A DNA stretch of 64,000 nucleotides from Hymenobacter ruricola (GTDB taxonomy: Bacteria; Bacteroidota; Bacteroidia; Cytophagales; Hymenobacteraceae). Position 1 is the first letter of the stretch. Each line of letters starts with the position of its first letter. Positions 59,942-64,000 of this stretch are shown piece by piece. Position numbers and translations under genes: made by a program. The DNA lies in the NCBI RefSeq assembly GCF_015694525.1, contig NZ_JADQDM010000001.1, positions 372,001 to 436,000 of the forward strand, written 5' to 3'. A model generated the notes under the pieces. That model was not told the origin of the DNA, ran no database searches, and saw only the letters and a program-made list of their open reading frames with translations.

Positions 59942-60216
59942 AGAGCTGTGCCTTTCAGATGTGCATTGGCTGCCGGTTTCCATCGAAATCCGGCCGCTCT
60001 GCTCTGTGCTCGAACTCAAGCTGCAGCGGTGCGCCCGCAAGCCCATTGGCCGACAACTCGCCCGCCTGCATTAAGGTGAAAAACAGTATTATGCAGGCGC
60101 CGCCTCACAAGTGTACCTACATTAAAAGCAAGTTAAACCTCAACCAACCGGACCGAAACCTGGTTTAAGGCGTGTTTATCCTTATTCGGGCCGGCAAGTG
60201 GGTCGGTTTTTTGACC

Positions 60217-61047
60217 ATGCATTTTTCTTCTTTTCTGCGCGGCCTGGGCCGGGCGGTTACCCTGCTGGCGCTGTTGGGCCTGGCGGGCTGCGAGCTCATC
60301 GAATTCAGCCCCAACGACCACCGCGTCCCCGAGGAATTTACCAACCTCACCGAGAAAAACCTCGCCAAGCTGCAGGCCCGGCCCCTGGCCCCCGGCGACA
60401 CCCTGCGCTTCGTTTTCACCGGCGACTCGCAGCAGTTCTACGACGAAGCCAAGGACCTGGTGAGCAGCGTGAACCAGCTGTCGGGCATCTCGTTTCTGGT
60501 GGTGGCCGGCGACATTTCCGACTTCGGCCTGGCCCGCGAAATGCGCTGGGTGGACGAGAAGCTGCGGCGCCTGAACGTGCCCTACGTGACCGTGGTGGGC
60601 AACCACGACCAGGTGGGCAACGGCCGCGAAACCTACCAGCACATCTTCGGCGCCCTGAATTACTCGTTTGTGTACGGCGATACCAAATTCACGATGGTGG
60701 ACACCAACGGCCGCGAATACAATTTCGACGGCACCGCCCCCGACATGCCCTGGCTGCGCCCCCAACTGAACCACCTCGACGGTGCCCGGCGCCAGGTGGT
60801 GATTTGCCACGTGCCGCCCACCAACGACGACTTCGACCCCGCCCTGCGCACGCCCTACGTGCAGGCCCTGAGCGAAGCCCCGAACCTAGTGTTCGAGATG
60901 AACGGCCACAACCATTCCTTCGCCATTTCGCAGCCCTACAACGACGGGGTGACCTACGTGAACTCCGATGCGTTTTCGGAGCGCCACTACATGGTGGTCA
61001 CCGTGTGGGGCGACAAGCAATTCCGCATCAAACGGGTCGCATTCTAA
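60217..61047 (+). CDS. Metallophosphoesterase lipoprotein
   Basis: 276 residues from ATG 60217. Lipobox Cys near residue 26 (LLGLAGC). Calcineurin-like metal motifs: an opening GDS in FVFTGDSQQF (a D-x-H site reduced to D-x-Q), VVAGDISDFG (G-D-x-x-D/S) near residue 107, VVGNHDQVGNG (G-N-H-D) near 130, VICHVPP near 197 and NGHNH near 230. The first metal motif deviates from the usual D-x-H, which should be noted. Probably a periplasmic phosphoesterase or nucleotidase. Its stop overlaps the start of the next gene. Confidence 0.8.
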   Translation: MHFSSFLRGLGRAVTLLALLGLAGCELIEFSPNDHRVPEEFTNLTEKNLAKLQARPLAPGDTLRFVFTGDSQQFYDEAKDLVSSVNQLSGISFLVVAGDISDFGLAREMRWVDEKLRRLNVPYVTVVGNHDQVGNGRETYQHIFGALNYSFVYGDTKFTMVDTNGREYNFDGTAPDMPWLRPQLNHLDGARRQVVICHVPPTNDDFDPALRTPYVQALSEAPNLVFEMNGHNHSFAISQPYNDGVTYVNSDAFSERHYMVVTVWGDKQFRIKRVAF

Positions 61048-61667
61048 TGAAAAACCTGCTTCTAATGGCCCTGCTGCTGGCCGCTGGCGCCGTCCGCGCC
61101 GCCACCCCGCCCGATTCTGCCCTGGCCCCGCCGCGCGCCGCGCGCCCCTGGTACCGCCCCGGCCACCTGGCTCTGCAAACCGGCGGCGGCCTGGGCATGG
61201 TGGCCGCCGGCGCCGGCTACGAATACTCAAAAGGCCGCCTCGAAACCGACATTCTCCTCGGCTACGTCCCCAAGCGCTTTGCCAGTTCCACGCTGAGTCT
61301 GGCGTCGGTGAAGTTCCTGTATTCGCCCTTCCGGCTGCCGGTGGGCGAGAAGCTGCAGGTAGTACCCATCACCGTGGGCGCTTATTTCAGCTACACCCAC
61401 GGCACCATCAACGACGAGTTGAAGGGCCAGTATTCGAGCGACTATTACTGGTTTTCGACTGACACGCGCTACGGACCCCTGCTGGGCAGCCGCCTCACGC
61501 TGCTGGCCGCCCCGGTGGCCGCCACGGGCCAGCCCCGCAAACTGTCGTTCTACTACGAGCTGGGCAGCAACGACCTGTACCTGGCCAGCTACCTCAACAA
61601 CCGCAACGGTGGCCTGGGCATTGGCCAGCTCCTGACCCTGGCGCTGGGCTTAAAGGCTGATTTTTAA
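61047..61667 (+). CDS. Outer membrane protein, unknown
   Basis: 206 residues from ATG 61047, which overlaps the upstream stop (TAATG). Signal peptide MKNLLLMALLLAAGAVRA. The mature part is made of amphipathic strands rich in Gly, Tyr and Ser (LALQTGGGLGMVAAGAGYEY, LETDILLGYVPKRF, VVPITVGAYFSYTHG, GPLLGSRLTLLAA, KLSFYYELGSNDLYLASYL) and ends LGLKADF with a terminal Phe, as for beta-barrels of 8-10 strands. Coupled with a periplasmic phosphoesterase, but a common pathway is not evident. Confidence 0.65.
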   Translation: MKNLLLMALLLAAGAVRAATPPDSALAPPRAARPWYRPGHLALQTGGGLGMVAAGAGYEYSKGRLETDILLGYVPKRFASSTLSLASVKFLYSPFRLPVGEKLQVVPITVGAYFSYTHGTINDELKGQYSSDYYWFSTDTRYGPLLGSRLTLLAAPVAATGQPRKLSFYYELGSNDLYLASYLNNRNGGLGIGQLLTLALGLKADF

Positions 61668-61725
61668 GCCTAAAAAGCCTGCGTTGGCGCAAGCCCGCCA
61701 AATATCCGGCCGCGCTGTGCGTCTT

Positions 61726-61767
61726 GGCTGGGAGGCGCCTCCGTAGGGCGCTTCCCAGCCTTTTTTT
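61726..61767 (+). terminator. Intrinsic terminator ending at next start codon
   Basis: Stem GGCTGGGAGGCGCC / GGCGCTTCCCAGCC (one bulge), small loop, then seven T that run directly into ATG 61768. There is no room for an ordinary 5' leader after the T tract, so the next gene either starts on a message that reads through the hairpin or is translated with an unusual leader. Confidence 0.85.
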
Positions 61768-62754
61768 ATGCAGCTCCAGGCCCGCCACGACGGCAAGAAA
61801 TACCACAATGCCATTGCCACCGCCGTCGGCCCCACTTCCGGCTACGGCACCCTGCTCAAACGCTACCTGTGGGGCAAAGAAGAGCGCGAGCCCCGGCAGC
61901 CGCTCGGTCCGTTCCGGGCCGATGCTGTCGCGCTGGCCGCACCCGTGCCGCCCAATGCCCTGCGCGCCACTTGGCTGGGCCACTCCACCACGCTGCTCGA
62001 AATCGACGGCCGCCGCTTCCTCACCGACCCCGTGTGGGCCGAGCGGGTGTCGCCCTCAAAGCTGGTGGGCCCGAAACGGTTTTTTGCGCCGCCGCTGCCC
62101 TTGGCCGACGTGCCCGCGCTCGATGCCGTCATTCTCTCGCACGACCATTACGACCACCTCGACGAGGCTACCATCCGGACGCTGGCGCGCCGCGAAGTGC
62201 CGTTCTTCTGCCCGTTGGGCGTGGGCGCGCACCTGCGCCGCTGGGGCGTGGCCCCGGCCCGCATCACCGAGTTGAACTGGTGGGAGAAGGCCGCCCTGGC
62301 GCCCGATTTCACGCTGGTGGCCACGCCCGCCCGGCATTTTTCGGGCCGCGGGCTCACGCGCAACAACACGCTCTGGGCCTCGTGGTGCCTGCTGGGGCCG
62401 CAGCACAAGGTGTTTTTCGGCGGCGACTCGGGCCCGTTCGAGGAAGGCTTCCGGCAGATTGGCACCGCCTTCGGCCCCTTCGATTTGACCATGCTGGAAA
62501 TTGGCGCGGCCGACGCGGAATGGGCCGACATTCACATGGGCCCACTCGTGGCCTTGCAGGCGCACCGGCTGCTAGGCGGCGGGCCGCTGCTGCCGCTGCA
62601 CTGGGGCACGTTCAATCTGGCCCTGCACGCCTGGCGGGCGCCGGTGCAGGAGCTCCTGGCCGAGGCCGGGCCCGAGGTGCCGCTGCTGCTGCCCGCCCCC
62701 GGTCAGCGCGTCGACGTAGCCGCCGGGCCTCTCAATGCTAACTGGTGGGAATAG
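61768..62754 (+). CDS. MBL-fold metallo-hydrolase (UlaG/NAPE-PLD-like)
   Basis: 328 residues. Metallo-beta-lactamase-fold motifs: LRATWLGHSTTLLEIDGRRFLTDPVWAERVSP near residue 70, ILSHDHYDHLD (H-x-H-x-D-H) near 133, ATPARHFSGRG near 192, VFFGGDSGPF (Asp ligand) near 217, and LLPLHWGTF (final His) near 278. This set and the W-L-G-H-S start match N-acyl-phosphatidylethanolamine phospholipase-like and UlaG-like enzymes. Substrate unknown; no signal peptide is seen. A terminator abuts the start codon. Confidence 0.85.
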   Translation: MQLQARHDGKKYHNAIATAVGPTSGYGTLLKRYLWGKEEREPRQPLGPFRADAVALAAPVPPNALRATWLGHSTTLLEIDGRRFLTDPVWAERVSPSKLVGPKRFFAPPLPLADVPALDAVILSHDHYDHLDEATIRTLARREVPFFCPLGVGAHLRRWGVAPARITELNWWEKAALAPDFTLVATPARHFSGRGLTRNNTLWASWCLLGPQHKVFFGGDSGPFEEGFRQIGTAFGPFDLTMLEIGAADAEWADIHMGPLVALQAHRLLGGGPLLPLHWGTFNLALHAWRAPVQELLAEAGPEVPLLLPAPGQRVDVAAGPLNANWWE

Positions 62755-62766
62755 TATTCATAGAAA

Positions 62767-62866
62767 AGAACGTCCTGCTGAGCTGGTCGAAGCATCTCTA
62801 CCGCAGTACTAAATTTAATTAGTTGCGCGCGACAAAGAGGCTTCGACCAACTCAGCAGGACGTTCT
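62767..62866. repeat. Long palindrome downstream of MBL-fold gene
   Basis: Arms of about 32 bases: AGAACGTCCTGCTGAG.TGGTCGAAGC (left) and GCTTCGACCA.CTCAGCAGGACGTTCT (right), with few mismatches, around a 36-bp AT-rich middle. REP/MITE-like, located between convergent genes. Confidence 0.8.
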
Positions 62867-62897
62867 GGAAGGCGTTTTAAACAACTGACCAGTCTCG

Positions 62898-63953
62898 CTA
62901 CTTTCCCGGTGCTGCCCCGGCCGGGGCCGTGCTGTTGCTGCCCAGAATCTGAAACAGCTCGTCGAGCTTCGGCGTGAGGATGATTTCGGTGCGGCGGTTC
63001 AGGGCCCTGTTCTGGGGCGTGTCGTTGGGGGCCACGGGCACGTACTGGCCGCGGCCCGACGCCGTGACCCGCTCCGACGCCACGCCGGCCGTGGTGAGCA
63101 GCCGCGCAATTTCGGTGGCGCGCAGGGCACTCAGGTCCCAGTTGTCGGCGAGGCCGGCGGTACCGCGCAGGATGGGCACGTTGTCGGTGTGGCCTTCCAC
63201 CACCACGTTCACATCCTTCTGCTCCTGTAGCACGGTGGCGAGTTTTTTCAGGGCTTCCTGGCCTTTGGGGTCCACCTTGGTCGAGCCCGATTTGAACAGC
63301 AATTGCTCCGACAGCGACACGTATACCTTGCCGTCCTTGAGCTTCACCTGCAGGTCGCTGCTGTTGAAGCTGAGCAGGGCCTTGCTCACGCGGGCTTTCA
63401 GGTCGGCCACGGCCTGGTCTTTGTCGGCCAAGGCCTTGGTGAGCTCGGTGAGGCGAGCTTCGCGGGCCTGCAGGTCGGCGGCGAGGCGGTCGTTCACGGC
63501 CTTGCTTTTTTGCAGCGTGGTTTCCAGCTCGCCCAGCTCGGCTTCGCGGCGGGCCAGGTCTTTGGCAACCTTGTTATAGTCCGACGATTTGTTGGCCAGT
63601 TCCCGGTCGCTGTTTTTGAGGAGTTTGTCGTAGCTGCTGTTCAGCTCATTGTAGAGCATGCGCGTTTTGCGGTAGGCGGCTCCGGTTTCGGCCGAGTCCG
63701 TCACGAGGCGCTTTTGGGTGAGGCGCAGCTGGGCCAGCTCGTCGGAGGCTTTCTGGAGCTCGGCGGTGGTGCTGCGCAGCTGGCGCTCAGCGGCTTCCTT
63801 GCCCTGGGCATCGGCCTGCTGGCGGGCGCTGAGGTCGTCGTATTTCTTGGCCGTCACGCAGCCGTTGAGCACCGGGGCCGCCAGCAGCAAGAGGCCCAGC
63901 AGGGTAGGGGAGAAGGTTTTCACAGGCAAAAAGAAGGCGAAGCGCCGGGCCAT
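62898..63953 (-). CDS. OmpA-family lipoprotein with coiled coil
   Basis: 351 residues from ATG 63953 (an in-frame GTG at 63923 would give a tidier lipoprotein signal). Lipobox Cys in LLLLAAPVLNGC. Residues 40-200 form a long coiled coil (ERQLRSTTAELQKASDELAQL, DLARREAELGELETTL, DLQAREARLTELTKALADKDQ). The C-terminal OmpA domain has LLFKSGSTKVDPKGQEALKKLATVL, VVVEGHTDNVPI with the Asp, and LSALRATEIARLL plus QNRALNRRTEIIL with the Arg residues that bind peptidoglycan. It likely tethers the outer membrane to the wall across the periplasm. Confidence 0.87.
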   Translation of the reverse strand: MARRFAFFLPVKTFSPTLLGLLLLAAPVLNGCVTAKKYDDLSARQQADAQGKEAAERQLRSTTAELQKASDELAQLRLTQKRLVTDSAETGAAYRKTRMLYNELNSSYDKLLKNSDRELANKSSDYNKVAKDLARREAELGELETTLQKSKAVNDRLAADLQAREARLTELTKALADKDQAVADLKARVSKALLSFNSSDLQVKLKDGKVYVSLSEQLLFKSGSTKVDPKGQEALKKLATVLQEQKDVNVVVEGHTDNVPILRGTAGLADNWDLSALRATEIARLLTTAGVASERVTASGRGQYVPVAPNDTPQNRALNRRTEIILTPKLDELFQILGSNSTAPAGAAPGK

Positions 63954-64000
63954 CGGCCGCCGGACTGTCCGGCCGCGTTGGCGTAGCAAGGTAGCGCTTA

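Noticed and set aside
60198..61667. Single 489-codon frame spanning the phosphoesterase gene and the outer membrane protein gene
   Set aside because: Its first half is an out-of-frame reading of the phosphoesterase; only the part from ATG 61047 is a real gene with a signal peptide.

Overview
The window is high-GC DNA from a Bacteroidota bacterium, most likely a Hymenobacter-like member of the Cytophagales. The evidence is a subtype iii (Bacteroidota-type) type VI secretion system with tssN and tssO, several proteins with C-terminal type IX secretion (T9SS) sorting domains, LytS/LytTR signalling, and promoters with a TTTG / TAnnTTTG layout. The assignment rests on gene content only.

Region 1 (1-24.1 kb) is a T6SS locus in scattered transcription units: tssG (left edge, -), tssN-tssK-tssO (+), vgrG with its cargo operon (-), tssE and tssF (+), clpV/tssH (-), and tssB-tssC-tssD (+). 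Three effector modules are interleaved. The first is vgrG, a Tle1-type DUF2235 phospholipase, a DUF2931 lipoprotein (probable immunity), an unknown protein and a PAAR-like DUF4280 tip (10390 down to 4500). The second is a GH19 lysozyme/chitinase-type effector followed by a small exported protein and an RsiV/DUF3298-like protein (10862-13030). The third is a TssD (Hcp) fused to a C-terminal domain that looks like a PD-(D/E)xK nuclease, followed by an immunity candidate, a displaced TssD-toxin fragment and a SUKH immunity gene (18809 down to 16578). Deletion and recombination scars of older modules remain.

Region 2 (24.1-31.0 kb) is a tightly coupled seven-gene minus-strand operon behind the tssD terminator. 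It begins with a small protein that has a ubiquitin-like (MoaD/ThiS-type) layout and a bare C-terminal Gly-Gly, followed by a large DUF4132 protein, a possible SUKH-like protein, a DUF1963 protein, an unknown protein, a SMI1/KNR4 protein and a lipoprotein. This is the best candidate here for an undescribed system.

Region 3 (31.0-34.2 kb) is a decayed zone with two pseudogene remnants (di-heme cytochrome c peroxidase, STAS/SpoIIAA-like) and an intact exported amidohydrolase. Region 4 (34.2-39.2 kb) holds envelope genes: a beta-barrel, a LamG-like/OmpA protein and two lipoproteins. Region 5 (39.7-45.5 kb) carries three LytS-type sensor kinases and one LytTR regulator, with a Vat-like acetyltransferase and a membrane protein between them. 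Region 6 (45.6-55.6 kb) has two TraB/GumN-type proteins, a Crp-family regulator, a DinB protein and three T9SS cargo proteins, one with seven exact 180-bp repeats. Region 7 (55.9-64 kb) has tRNA-Arg(ACG), a TVP38 protein, a DUF2167 protein, cystathionine gamma-synthase, SIMPL, a metallophosphoesterase, an outer membrane protein, an MBL-fold hydrolase and an OmpA lipoprotein. Three long intergenic palindromes of unrelated sequence are scattered through the window.
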